A stretch of DNA of 64,000 nt from Pseudoxanthomonas sp. F37 (lineage in GTDB: Bacteria; Pseudomonadota; Gammaproteobacteria; Xanthomonadales; Xanthomonadaceae). Below the pieces are notes generated by a model. The model ran no database searches, was not told the origin of the DNA, and saw only the letters and a list, made by a program, of their open reading frames with translations. Positions 25,045 to 33,570 of this stretch are shown one piece after another. The position numbers and the translations under genes were made by a program. Where the stretch lies: NCBI RefSeq assembly GCF_022965755.1, contig NZ_CP095187.1:744001-808000 (forward strand). The letters run 5' to 3'. Numbering within the stretch: position 1 is the first letter of the stretch; each line of letters begins with the position of its first letter.

Positions 25045-26081
25045 TCGAATCCCAGCTCGCGGCGCTCCTCACTGCTCCGCATCCCCAGTTCGATCAGCCG
25101 CATGACCTCCAGCGCCTGCTGCGGCGTCACCGGCGGTGGGGTGCCGTGCAGCACGGCATCGCGGAAGGCGGCGTAGTAGCGCCGATAGTCGCCGGCCTCT
25201 GCGTGCGCGATCTCCGCGACGAGACGTCCGTCGCGCTCGAACACGACTTCCCCGGCGCGCGTGTCCACGCCCCAGCCGGGGGCGCCCGGCACCATGCCCG
25301 CCCGCAGCTGGTCCTCCTGCACGTCCAGTCCGTGCTTGAGGTAGCTGCCGCGCGTGCCGTGCACGGCGAAGCGCAGGCCGCTGCCCGCCACCAGCGTGCC
25401 GGCATGCAGGTGCGCGCGATGGGTGGGATAGCGCAGCGTCGCATGGAAGTAGTCCGGTGCCCTGGCACCATCGCGCAGCCGCGCGATGTCGGCGCTGATC
25501 GCCTCGGGAAGGCCGAACAGCTGCAATGCCTGGTCGAGCAGGTGGGGCCCCAGGTCGTACCAGAGGCCGCCGCCGGGGGCGTCGTCCTCGCGCCAGCGGT
25601 CCTGCACGATGGGACGGAAGCGGTCGAAGTGCGAGTGGAATTCCGCCACGCGGCCGAGCAGCGCTTCGTCCAGCAGGCGCTGCACGGTGAGGAAATCCGC
25701 ATCCCAGCGCCGGTTCTGGAACACGCTGACAACGCGGTCCGCCCGGCGCGCCGCCGCGGCCACGTCGCGCGCCTGCGCCAGCGTCACCGTGAATGGCTTG
25801 TCGACCACCACGTGCTTGCCATGGCCCAGCGCGGCGATCGCCAGCGGCGCGTGCGAGGCGTTCGGCGAGGCGATCACCACCGCGTCGATGGCGGAATCGG
25901 CGAAGGCGGCGTGCGCGTCCGCGACCACGTGCGCATCGGGCCAGTCCGCGTGCACCTTGCCGGCATCGCGCGAGACGACGGTGTGCAGGACCAGTCCGGG
26001 CGTGGCCTGGATCAGCGGCGCATGGAAGACCTTGCCGACGAAGCCGTAACCGACAAGGGCCAGGCGGAGGGGAACGTTCAT
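25029..26081 (-). CDS. Gfo/Idh/MocA family NAD(P)-dependent oxidoreductase
   Basis: A 350-residue two-domain dehydrogenase. The Rossmann start is RLALVGYGFVGKVFHAPLI, the ASPNASHAPLAIAALGHGKHVVVDKPFT segment holds the family EKP-equivalent (DKP) with its catalytic Lys, and LWYDLGPHLLDQALQLFG in the C-terminal domain carries the conserved GxHxxD-type motif. Close in pattern to YdgJ/YhhX-like sugar oxidoreductases. The last codons (V-G-A-T-stop) come from an intergenic repeat arm. The start at 26081 has no clear ribosome site. Confidence 0.9.
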   Translation of the reverse strand: MNVPLRLALVGYGFVGKVFHAPLIQATPGLVLHTVVSRDAGKVHADWPDAHVVADAHAAFADSAIDAVVIASPNASHAPLAIAALGHGKHVVVDKPFTVTLAQARDVAAAARRADRVVSVFQNRRWDADFLTVQRLLDEALLGRVAEFHSHFDRFRPIVQDRWREDDAPGGGLWYDLGPHLLDQALQLFGLPEAISADIARLRDGARAPDYFHATLRYPTHRAHLHAGTLVAGSGLRFAVHGTRGSYLKHGLDVQEDQLRAGMVPGAPGWGVDTRAGEVVFERDGRLVAEIAHAEAGDYRRYYAAFRDAVLHGTPPPVTPQQALEVMRLIELGMRSSEERRELGFDVGAT

Positions 26082-26255
26082 GCGCGCATGCTTGCATGGG
26101 GGCGACGGGACCATCTTAGTGGATCGCATGCATTGACCGGGCCTGCACCTGGATGAATCCCCTGCAACCGTCGGCTGAACCCGGCCCCGCATTTCACGTG
26201 CACTGTACGAACGGATGGCGAGACTGGCGGCGCGACACCACAAGGAGGAATCTCC

Positions 26256-26609
26256 ATGAAGCACGCACGCACCCGCTCGCTGCTGGCGGCCACGTTCGCC
26301 ACCGCCCTGCTGTTCTCCGCCGGCCACGTGCTGGCAGACAACCCGCCGAACGAGCCCGAGGAGAACGCGCAGAACGACTCTTCGCAGCCCGTCACCGACA
26401 CCTGGATCACCACCAAGGTCAAGGCCGACCTGCTGGCCACGGAGAACGTGTCCGGCCTGGACATCAAGGTCGAAACCGTCGATGGCGTGGTGACCCTCAC
26501 GGGCGCGGTGGCCAGCCAGGCGCAGAAGGACAAGGCGGTCGCGGTCGCCCAGCAGATCAAGGGCGTCAAGCGCGTCGATGCCGGCGGGCTGACGCTGGCC
26601 TCGAAGTAA
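26256..26609 (+). CDS. BON-domain periplasmic protein (OsmY-like)
   Basis: A 117-residue protein with AAGGAGGAA before its ATG and a signal peptide (LLAATFATALLFSAGHVLA, cleavage before DNPP). After an acidic linker comes a single BON domain: DTWITTKVKADLLATENVSGLDIKVETVDGVVTLTGAV, QAQKDKAVAVAQQIKGVKRV. BON proteins bind phospholipid or peptidoglycan-associated partners and are often stress-induced. E. coli OsmY has two such domains. Confidence 0.88.
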   Translation: MKHARTRSLLAATFATALLFSAGHVLADNPPNEPEENAQNDSSQPVTDTWITTKVKADLLATENVSGLDIKVETVDGVVTLTGAVASQAQKDKAVAVAQQIKGVKRVDAGGLTLASK

Positions 26610-26633
26610 CCGCCGCCCGGGTTGTGGCACGGA

Positions 26634-26670
26634 GCGGGCGCATCCCAGCGTAGGATGCGCCCGCTTCTCT
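26634..26670 (+). terminator. rho-independent terminator after the BON gene
   Basis: GCGGGCGCATCC and its perfect complement (26634-26645, 26653-26664) with a 7-base loop, then TTCTCT. Confidence 0.8.
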
Positions 26671-26708
26671 GTCGGGGCACCGCCTCATCCTGTCCAGGAG
26701 TGAACGCC

Positions 26709-27254
26709 ATGAGTCGCTGGGTGATGCGCGGTGCGATCGCCGCGTCGCTGGTCTGCTGTTCGGCGGCAGCCAGCGCCGCGCAGCCGGTCGCTTCGGTGCC
26801 CGAACTCGACCTGTCGCGTTATGCCGGACAATGGCATGAGATCGCGCACCTGCCGATGTTCTTCCAGCGCCAGTGCGTGGGCGACATCACCGCCCGCTAC
26901 TCGCTGGACGGTCCCGGCAGGATCGGTGTGCTCAATGCATGCCGCACGAAGGATGGCAGCAGGGACCAGTCGCAGGGCACCGCCCGTCCGGTGGAAGGCC
27001 ATCCGGGCCGACTGGAAGTGCGGTTCGCACCCGACTGGCTGGCGTGGCTGCCCGCGGTGTGGGCCGACTACTGGGTGATAGCGCTGGACCCGGACTACCA
27101 GTGGGCGATGGTGGGCGAGCCGGGGCGCGACTACCTGTGGATCCTCTCGCGCGAGCCGTCGATGGACCGCGCGCTGTTCGAGCAGCTGAAGGCGAAGGCG
27201 GAAGGGATGGGATACGACCTGGCGCCGCTGGTCATGGCGGCGCCGCTGCGGTAG
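26709..27254 (+). CDS. lipocalin family protein (Blc-like)
   Basis: A 181-residue exported protein: AGGAG before the ATG and a signal peptide (AIAASLVCCSAAASA, cleavage before AQPV). The mature chain has the lipocalin GxW motif RYAGQWHEIAHLPMFFQRQC, the VGDITARYSL strand and a C-terminal DYLWILSREPSMDRALFEQLKAKA helix. Blc proteins bind fatty acids or lysophospholipids at the outer membrane. Cysteines near residue 15 do not make a convincing lipobox, so it is probably soluble and periplasmic. Confidence 0.85.
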   Translation: MSRWVMRGAIAASLVCCSAAASAAQPVASVPELDLSRYAGQWHEIAHLPMFFQRQCVGDITARYSLDGPGRIGVLNACRTKDGSRDQSQGTARPVEGHPGRLEVRFAPDWLAWLPAVWADYWVIALDPDYQWAMVGEPGRDYLWILSREPSMDRALFEQLKAKAEGMGYDLAPLVMAAPLR

Positions 27255-27273
27255 GCGGGTGATGTCGGCTGAT

Positions 27274-27414
27274 GTGCGAGCGAGGCACGTCGCGAACGGC
27301 GGAACCGCGTGTCATCGGGGGCTGGATCCAGACGGATGCATTCCGTATCCGCCATGCTCCCCTCGCGCGACCGCCGCGACGGGCGTCGCTCCCACGACAG
27401 GTCGCTCCCACGAC
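27274..27414. repeat. degenerate member of the 'GTGGGAGCGAC' repeat family
   Basis: Left arm near 27274-27297 (GTGCGAGCGAGGCACGTCGC) and right arm about 27365-27394 (ending GCGTCGCTCCCAC), followed by a partial tandem copy (GTCGCTCCCACGAC, 27401-27414). It fills most of the space between blc and pagL; no gene is supported there. Confidence 0.55.
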
Positions 27415-27430
27415 AAGCGGAACTCAGGCC

Positions 27431-28024
27431 TCAGAACCGTTGCGTGTAGCGGAACTGGAGGAAATTCTCGCCCGGGTTCGGCTTCTTGATGCGGCCGTTG
27501 GAAAAGTGCTGGAAGCGCACCGACCACTCGTGCTGCTGATCGGCGCCGAAGCGCTTGCCGATGGCGATGTGGTCGCCGAAGTTGAAGGTGGTGCTGAATT
27601 CCTTCTTGCGCGTGTCGTACTTGGGGAAGATGACGTTCAGGCCGATGCCGCCTTCGACGAACCAGCCGTTGTCCCATCCGTTCGGGCGCCAGCGCACCGC
27701 CGGCGTCACGCCCACCTGCGTGCTGTTCTGGCTGTCGCTGTGCCAGCGCGCGACTTCGCCCTGCCACTGGCCGCTGATATGGCCGTAGCGGTACTGCTTC
27801 TGCCAGCGCCAGTCGCGGCTCATGCCGACGGTCAGCGACTGCGCGTCTTCGGCCACGCCGCCCTGGACGAACCAGGCACTGCGCGGCTCGGCGGCGAAGG
27901 CCTGCGTGGCGGCCGAGGCCAGCACAGCGCCCAACGCCAACCGGGGCAGCGCGCGGCGGAGGGAAGAGGAAAGGGAGGAGGTGAAGGAGGGGGTGTGGGG
28001 ATGTGCAGCGAACACGGGTGACAC
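27431..28024 (-). CDS. pagL: PagL-type lipid A 3-O-deacylase
   Basis: About 195 residues with a signal peptide (LPRLALGAVLASAATQAFA, cleavage before AEPRS) and an outer-membrane beta-barrel pattern. The catalytic His-x-Ser-Asn motif lies near the C-terminus (VRFQHFSNGRIKKPNPGENF), with a Glu 13 residues after the His, and the chain ends in FRYTQRF, a typical C-terminal aromatic barrel signal. PagL removes the 3-position acyl chain from lipid A, lowering endotoxicity. The start is unclear: GTG codons at 28024 or 28015 are possible and neither has a good ribosome site. Confidence 0.85.
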   Translation of the reverse strand: MSPVFAAHPHTPSFTSSLSSSLRRALPRLALGAVLASAATQAFAAEPRSAWFVQGGVAEDAQSLTVGMSRDWRWQKQYRYGHISGQWQGEVARWHSDSQNSTQVGVTPAVRWRPNGWDNGWFVEGGIGLNVIFPKYDTRKKEFSTTFNFGDHIAIGKRFGADQQHEWSVRFQHFSNGRIKKPNPGENFLQFRYTQRF

Positions 28025-28102
28025 TCGAAGGGTAAGAGGGACCGCGCCCGGGCAGGGCGCGGCATGCAATGCATTGTCGGAAGAGCCGCGTGGCGGAAAG
28101 AC

Positions 28103-29518
28103 TCAGGGCTGCGCAGCCAGCGCAGGCGCGACATCCTGCTCGCCCCAGCCGCCCAGCGACTTGTAGATCGCGACCACGCCCACGTTCACGCCTGCCTCCG
28201 CCTGTGCCAGCGCATCGTCGGCGGCCAGTTGGGTACGCTGGGCGTCGAGCAGGGTGAGGAAGTCCGACGAGCCGGCACGATACCGGACTTCGGCCAGCTC
28301 CGCTGCACGGCGCGCGGCAACGGATTGTTCCAGCCGGAATTTCAGCTGGGCCTGCTGCTTGGCATAGGACAGCAATGCGTTTTCCGTATCTTCCAGCGCG
28401 CCCAGTACGGTTTTCTCGTACTGGGCGGCCACGCCGTCGGCCTGGGCTTCGCTCGCGCGCAGTCGCGCACGCACGCTGCCCATGTCGAACGCGGCCCAGC
28501 TGATCGAAGGCGTCACCTGCCAGGCGCGGTTGTCGCCGTTGAACAGGTTGCCCCAGCCGCCGGACAGGAAGCCGACGAAGCCGCGCAGGCTGACCCGCGG
28601 GAACAGGTCGGCGGTGGCGACGCCCACGCGTGCGGTGGCCGCCGCCAGGCGACGCTCCGCCGCGCGCACGTCGGGCCGCTGGCGCAGCAGCTCGGTGGTG
28701 TCGCCGATCGGCAGGGCCTTGGCGAACGCCGGCGCCTCGCGCGGGGCGAGCAGCGCATCCAGTTCGCCGGGACGCTTGCCGACCAGCACGGCGAGGCGAT
28801 GGCGCGCCTGGCCTTCGGCGGTTTCCAGCAACGGCACCTCGGCCTCCACCGCCTTCACCCGGGCGAGGCTGCTCTGCACCTCCAGCTGGCTGCCGGCGCC
28901 GAGGTCGAAGCGCGACTCGGTCAGGCGCTGGGTTTCGCCCAGGCTGACCAGGATCCGCCGCGCCACGTCCAGCCGCTTCTGCGTGCCGCGCAACTCGAAA
29001 TAGTTGCGCGCCACCTCCGCGGCCACGGTCACCTGCGCCGCCTGCAGGTCGTTGCGCTGCGCCTGCAGGTCCGCGTGCGCGGCCTCGGCACTGCGGCGCA
29101 CGCGCCCGAACAGGTCCAGTTCCCAGGCCGCATCGAAGCCGGCCGAGTAGCTGTCGGTCTGCACGCGGCCCTGGCCCTCGACGGGCTGCTTGGTGCGCGT
29201 GCCTTCCACGCCGGCGGTCACATGCGGCGCCAGGTCCCAGCGCCGTTCGGAGAACACCGCGCGCGCTTCATCCACGCGCGACACGGCGATGCGCACATCG
29301 GGGTTGGCCAGCAGCGATTCGCGCACCAGCTGGTCGAGCACCGGGTCGTCGAACTGGCTCCACCACGCGGCGACCGGATGGTCGGCCACGTATTCGGCGG
29401 AAGCCGCGTGCTGCAAGGCGGCCGGCGCGGTCTGCGGCGCCGCGTAGTCCGGCCCCACGGTGACGCAACCGGCCAACACCACCGACGCGATGCCGATGAC
29501 GAGGGGACGGATCACCAT
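28103..29518 (-). CDS. outer-membrane efflux lipoprotein, OprM/NodT family
   Basis: A 471-residue TolC-type channel. A lipobox VVLAGC places the lipidated Cys at 18, then GPDYAAP and AWWSQFDDPVLDQLV, standard for the NodT group. Two internal repeats contain the coiled tunnel helices (for example LDVARRILVSLGETQRLTESRFDLGAGSQLEVQ; LRQRPDVRAAERRLAAATARVGVATADLFPRVSL). It is the last gene of the efflux operon and overlaps the SDR gene by 7 bases, so it should complete a MexEF-OprN-like tripartite pump. Confidence 0.93.
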   Translation of the reverse strand: MVIRPLVIGIASVVLAGCVTVGPDYAAPQTAPAALQHAASAEYVADHPVAAWWSQFDDPVLDQLVRESLLANPDVRIAVSRVDEARAVFSERRWDLAPHVTAGVEGTRTKQPVEGQGRVQTDSYSAGFDAAWELDLFGRVRRSAEAAHADLQAQRNDLQAAQVTVAAEVARNYFELRGTQKRLDVARRILVSLGETQRLTESRFDLGAGSQLEVQSSLARVKAVEAEVPLLETAEGQARHRLAVLVGKRPGELDALLAPREAPAFAKALPIGDTTELLRQRPDVRAAERRLAAATARVGVATADLFPRVSLRGFVGFLSGGWGNLFNGDNRAWQVTPSISWAAFDMGSVRARLRASEAQADGVAAQYEKTVLGALEDTENALLSYAKQQAQLKFRLEQSVAARRAAELAEVRYRAGSSDFLTLLDAQRTQLAADDALAQAEAGVNVGVVAIYKSLGGWGEQDVAPALAAQP

Positions 29519-30261
29519 GGCAGCACCTGGTCGAAGTAGTAATAGCCGCCGGTCGGGCCGTCGTTGCCGATCAGGGCCAGCCGCACGCTGGTGCGCGCGC
29601 CTTCCGGCACGGACAGTTCGCCGTTCTGCTGGTCGCCGGACTTGTTCATGTCGGTCTGCACGTAGCCCGGATGGATCGTGTTGACCTTGATGCCGGTGTC
29701 CTTCAATTCGTGGGCCAGGTGTACGGTCCACGCGTTCACCGCGCTCTTGGACACGTTGTAGGCCGGCACGCCCTTGAACTCGTAGATGAAGGAGGCCGGG
29801 TTCTGGTGCTCGGATATCGAACCCAGCAGGCTGGACACGTTGACGATGCGGCCGGCATCGGACTTGCGCAGCAGCGGCAGGAACGCCTGCGTGGTCTCGA
29901 TCAGGCCGAACACGTTGGTATCGAAGGTGGTGCGCCAGGTCTGCAGCGACTGGCCCGACACGCCCTTGCTGGCGTCGTCGACGAGGATGCCGGCGTTGTT
30001 CACCAGGATGTCGAGCCTGCCGTGGCGCTGCTCGACCTCCTTCACGGCGGCGGCGATGCTGGCGCTGTCGGTGACGTCCAGCGCGATGGCTTCCACCGGC
30101 AGGCCCTGCGCCTGCAGCTCCAGCGCGGCTTCCACGGCCTTGTCGCGGTGGCGGCCGGCCAGCAGGGTATGCACGCCGGCTTCGGCCAGCTGGCGGACGG
30201 TTTCGCGGCCGATGCCGCGGGTGGCGCCGGTGACCAGCGCGATCTTCGATGCGGTATTCAT
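29512..30261 (-). CDS. short-chain dehydrogenase in the efflux operon
   Basis: A 249-residue classical SDR: TGATRGIG cofactor loop, DILVNNAG, the catalytic Ser in NVSSLLG and the YNVSK active-site Tyr/Lys. AAGGAAA precedes the ATG at 30261. It sits between the RND pump gene and the outer-membrane gene and overlaps the latter, so it belongs to the same transcript. Carbonyl-reductase-like detoxification of a pumped compound is possible; the substrate is unknown. Confidence 0.9.
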   Translation of the reverse strand: MNTASKIALVTGATRGIGRETVRQLAEAGVHTLLAGRHRDKAVEAALELQAQGLPVEAIALDVTDSASIAAAVKEVEQRHGRLDILVNNAGILVDDASKGVSGQSLQTWRTTFDTNVFGLIETTQAFLPLLRKSDAGRIVNVSSLLGSISEHQNPASFIYEFKGVPAYNVSKSAVNAWTVHLAHELKDTGIKVNTIHPGYVQTDMNKSGDQQNGELSVPEGARTSVRLALIGNDGPTGGYYYFDQVLPW

Positions 30262-30322
30262 CTCGTTTTCCTTTGTCGGGAGGGAGGGCAGGGATCGCAC
30301 GCAGCGGTCCCGGCGGGATAGG

Positions 30323-33300
30323 TCATCCGTGCGCCGCTGCGGGCGCGTGGGACACCAGCGGACGGTTGGCCAGCTTGCGCAGGGCGACGTAGAAGACCGG
30401 GGTCAGGAACAGGCCGAACAGGGTGACGCCCAGCATGCCGGCGAACACGGTGATGCCGGTGACCGAGCGCACTTCCGCACCGGCGCCCGAGGACAGCACC
30501 AGCGGCACCGTGCCGGCGATGAAGGCGACCGAGGTCATGACGATGGGACGCAGGCGCAGGCGGCAGGCTTCCAGGGCGGCTTCCACGATGCCCTTGCCCT
30601 GCAGTTCCAGTTCGCGGGCGAACTCGACGATCAGGATCGCGTTCTTGCACGCCAGGCCCATCAGCACCACCAGGCCGACCTGCACGAACACGTTGTTGTC
30701 GCCGCCCATGACCCATACGCCGAACAGCGCCGACAGCAGCGTCATCGGGACGATCAGGATCACCGCCAGCGGCAGCGTCCAGCTTTCGTACAGCGCGGCC
30801 AGCACCAGGAAGGCCAGCAGCACGGCCAGCGGGAACACCACCAGCGCGGCCTTGCCCTGGGTGGCCTGCTGGTAGCTCAGGTCGCTCCAGTCGATGCCCA
30901 TGCCGGGCGGCAGCACCTGCTGCGCCAGCTCGGTGACCTTGGCCATCGCTTCGCCGGAGGACAGGATGCGCGGGTCGGCTTCGCCCAGCAGGTCGGCGGC
31001 CGGATAGCCGTTGAAGCGGATCACCGGGTCCGGGCCGTAGGTCTGCCTGATGTTCACCATGCTGCCCACCGGCACCATCTCGCCGTTGGCATTGCGGGTG
31101 CGCAGGTTGGCGATGTCCTCGACGTTGTCGCGGAACGGACCGTCGGCCTGGGCGATGACCTGCCAGGTGCGGCCGAACATGTTGAAGTCGTTGACGTAGG
31201 CCGAACCCAGATAGGTCTGCAGCGTGTCGAACAGCTCGGTCAGCGGCACGCCCTGCGCCTTGGCCTTCACGCGGTCGACCTCGGCATCCAGCTGCGGCAC
31301 GTTGGCCTGGTAGCTGCTGATCGGGAAGCCCAGGCCGGGCGTCTGCGACGCCGCGCCCTGGAACGCCTGCACGGCGTTCTGCAGCTCACCATAGCCCAGC
31401 CGCGTGCGGTCCTCCACGAACAGCGACCAGCCCGAGCCGTTGCCCAGGCCCTGGATCGGCGGCGGCATGAAGGCGAAGGTGAAGCCTTCCTGGATGCCGG
31501 CGAACTTCTGGTTGAGTTCGGCGGTGATCTCTTCGGCGCTGCGCGAGCGCTCGCTGAAGGGCTTCAGGGTGAAGAACACCACGCCGTTGTTCGGGGTGTT
31601 GGTGAACTGCAGCGGGTTCAGGCCCGGGAACGCGACCTCGTTGGCCACGCCGTCCACCTCCTTGGCGATGGCGGCCATCTTCTTCAGCACCGCATCGGTG
31701 CGCTCGATCGAGGCGCCTTCCGGCATCTTCACGCCGGCGATCAGGTACAGCTTGTCCTGCACCGGGATGAAGCCCGCCGGCACCGTGCGGAACATCAGGC
31801 CCGCGCCGACCAGCAGCACGAGGTAGACGACGAACACCGCGCCGCGCTTGCCCAGGGCGCGCGACACCGCGCCTTCGTAGCGTTCCGAGTTGCGCTTGAA
31901 GAAGCGGTTGAACGGACGGAACAGCCAGCCGAACAGGCGGTCGATCAGGCGCGACGGGGCGTCCTTGGCGGCGTCGTGCGGCTTCAGCAGCTTGGCGGCC
32001 AGCGCCGGCGACAGGGTCAGCGAGTTGATCGCCGAGATCACCGTGGAAATGGCGATGGTGACGGCGAACTGCTTGTAGAACTGGCCGGTGACGCCGGTCA
32101 GGAAGGCCATCGGCACGAACACCGCGCACAGCACCAGGGCGATGGCGATGATCGGCCCGGAGACTTCCTTCATGGCCAGGTGCGCGGCTTCCAGCGGGGT
32201 GGCACCGTGCTCGATGTGGCGCTCCACGTTCTCCACCACCACGATGGCGTCGTCCACCACGATGCCGATCGCCAGCACCAGGCCGAACAGGGTCAGCGTG
32301 TTGATCGAGTAGCCCAGCAGGTACAGCACCGCGAACGTACCGACCACGGAGACGGGCACGGCCAGCAGCGGGATGATCGATGCGCGCCAGGTCTGCAGGA
32401 ACAGGATCACCACCAGCACCACCAGCAGGGTGGCTTCCAGCAGGGTGCTGATCACCGACTTGATGGAATCGCGCACGAAGATCGTGGTGTCGTAGATGGA
32501 CTGGATCTCCACGCCCGGCGGCAGGGTCGGACGGATCTCGTCCATCTTCGCCACCACCGCGTCGCGGATCTCCAGCGCGTTGGCGCCGGGCGCCTGGAAG
32601 ATGCCGATCGCCGAGGCGTTCTTGCCATCCAGGCGCGCGCGCAGGGTGTAGTCGCCGGCGGCAAGCTCGATGCGGGCCACGTCGGCCAGCCGTACGATCT
32701 CGCCGTCGGCGCCGCTCTTCAGCACGATGTTGCCGAATTCCTCGACAGTCTCCAGGCGGCCCTTGGCATTGATCGGCAGCAGGAAGTCGCTGCCGTTGGG
32801 CATCGGTTCGGCGCCCAGCTGGCCGGCCGAGACCTGCACGTTCTGCTCGCGCACCGCGCGCAGCACGTCGCTGGCGGTCATGCCGCGCGCGGCCACCTTG
32901 TCCGGATCCAGCCACAGGCGCATGGCGTAGTCGCCGCCGCCGAACTGCTGGGCGTCGCCCACGCCGGGAATGCGCGCCAGTTCGTCCTTCACGTGCAGGC
33001 GCATGTAGTTGCGCAGGTACAGCGAGTCGTACTTGCCGTCCTTGGAGGTCAGGTGCACCACCATCAGGAACACCGGCGACTGCTTCTGCGTGGTCACGCC
33101 CTGCCGGCGCACGTCCTCGGGCAGGCGCGCCTGCGCCTGGGACACGCGGTTCTGCACGCGCACGGCGGCCTCGTCCGGGTCGGTGCCCGGCTTGAAGGTC
33201 ACCGTCAGCGAGAGCACGCCATCGGAGCCGGCGACGGACTTGACGTACATCATGTCCTCGACGCCGTTGATGGCTTCCTCCAGCGGGGTGGCGACGGTTT

Positions 33301-33481
33301 CGGCGATGACCTTGGGGTTGGCGCCGGGGTATACCGTGCGCACGACCACCGAGGGCGGCACCACTTCGGGGTATTCGCCGATGGGCAGCAGCGGGATGGA
33401 GATCAGGCCGGCGGCGAAGATCACGATCGACAGCACGGCGGCGAAGATCGGCCTGTCGATGAAGAATCTTGAGAAGTCCAT
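30323..33481 (-). CDS. RND multidrug efflux transporter, MexF-like
   Basis: A 1052-residue inner-membrane proton antiporter. It begins DFSRFFIDRPIFAAVLSIVIFAAGLISI and shows the duplicated RND architecture, two sets of helices with two large periplasmic porter loops. The transmembrane acidic pair is seen in GIVVDDAIVVVENVERH. FPGLNPLQFTNTPNNGVVFFTLKPFSER is typical of the MexF group, and the length equals MexF-like proteins. AAAGGAAA precedes the ATG. Together with the adaptor (33571) and channel (28103) it forms a tripartite pump. Confidence 0.95.
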   Translation of the reverse strand: MDFSRFFIDRPIFAAVLSIVIFAAGLISIPLLPIGEYPEVVPPSVVVRTVYPGANPKVIAETVATPLEEAINGVEDMMYVKSVAGSDGVLSLTVTFKPGTDPDEAAVRVQNRVSQAQARLPEDVRRQGVTTQKQSPVFLMVVHLTSKDGKYDSLYLRNYMRLHVKDELARIPGVGDAQQFGGGDYAMRLWLDPDKVAARGMTASDVLRAVREQNVQVSAGQLGAEPMPNGSDFLLPINAKGRLETVEEFGNIVLKSGADGEIVRLADVARIELAAGDYTLRARLDGKNASAIGIFQAPGANALEIRDAVVAKMDEIRPTLPPGVEIQSIYDTTIFVRDSIKSVISTLLEATLLVVLVVILFLQTWRASIIPLLAVPVSVVGTFAVLYLLGYSINTLTLFGLVLAIGIVVDDAIVVVENVERHIEHGATPLEAAHLAMKEVSGPIIAIALVLCAVFVPMAFLTGVTGQFYKQFAVTIAISTVISAINSLTLSPALAAKLLKPHDAAKDAPSRLIDRLFGWLFRPFNRFFKRNSERYEGAVSRALGKRGAVFVVYLVLLVGAGLMFRTVPAGFIPVQDKLYLIAGVKMPEGASIERTDAVLKKMAAIAKEVDGVANEVAFPGLNPLQFTNTPNNGVVFFTLKPFSERSRSAEEITAELNQKFAGIQEGFTFAFMPPPIQGLGNGSGWSLFVEDRTRLGYGELQNAVQAFQGAASQTPGLGFPISSYQANVPQLDAEVDRVKAKAQGVPLTELFDTLQTYLGSAYVNDFNMFGRTWQVIAQADGPFRDNVEDIANLRTRNANGEMVPVGSMVNIRQTYGPDPVIRFNGYPAADLLGEADPRILSSGEAMAKVTELAQQVLPPGMGIDWSDLSYQQATQGKAALVVFPLAVLLAFLVLAALYESWTLPLAVILIVPMTLLSALFGVWVMGGDNNVFVQVGLVVLMGLACKNAILIVEFARELELQGKGIVEAALEACRLRLRPIVMTSVAFIAGTVPLVLSSGAGAEVRSVTGITVFAGMLGVTLFGLFLTPVFYVALRKLANRPLVSHAPAAAHG

Positions 33482-33518
33482 GGGTGGATTTCCTTGAAAG
33501 AAGAAAGAGCGTCCCCGC

Positions 33519-33542
33519 CGCCTGCCGCAGGAGCGGCAGGCG
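33519..33542 (-). other. intercistronic hairpin between adaptor and pump genes
   Basis: Perfect 10-bp stem CGCCTGCCGC / GCGGCAGGCG with a 4-base AGGA loop in the 89-base gap. No T-run follows, so it is more likely an RNA-stability or attenuation element than a full terminator. Confidence 0.6.
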
Positions 33543-33570
33543 TGGGTTGCGCATTGCGATGGAAAGCGCG

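Noticed and set aside
29786-33472. 1228-codon open frame antisense to the RND pump gene
   Set aside because: Its translation is His/Gln/Arg-rich low complexity, the mark of the reverse frame of a high-GC gene; the minus-strand frame is a clear MexF.
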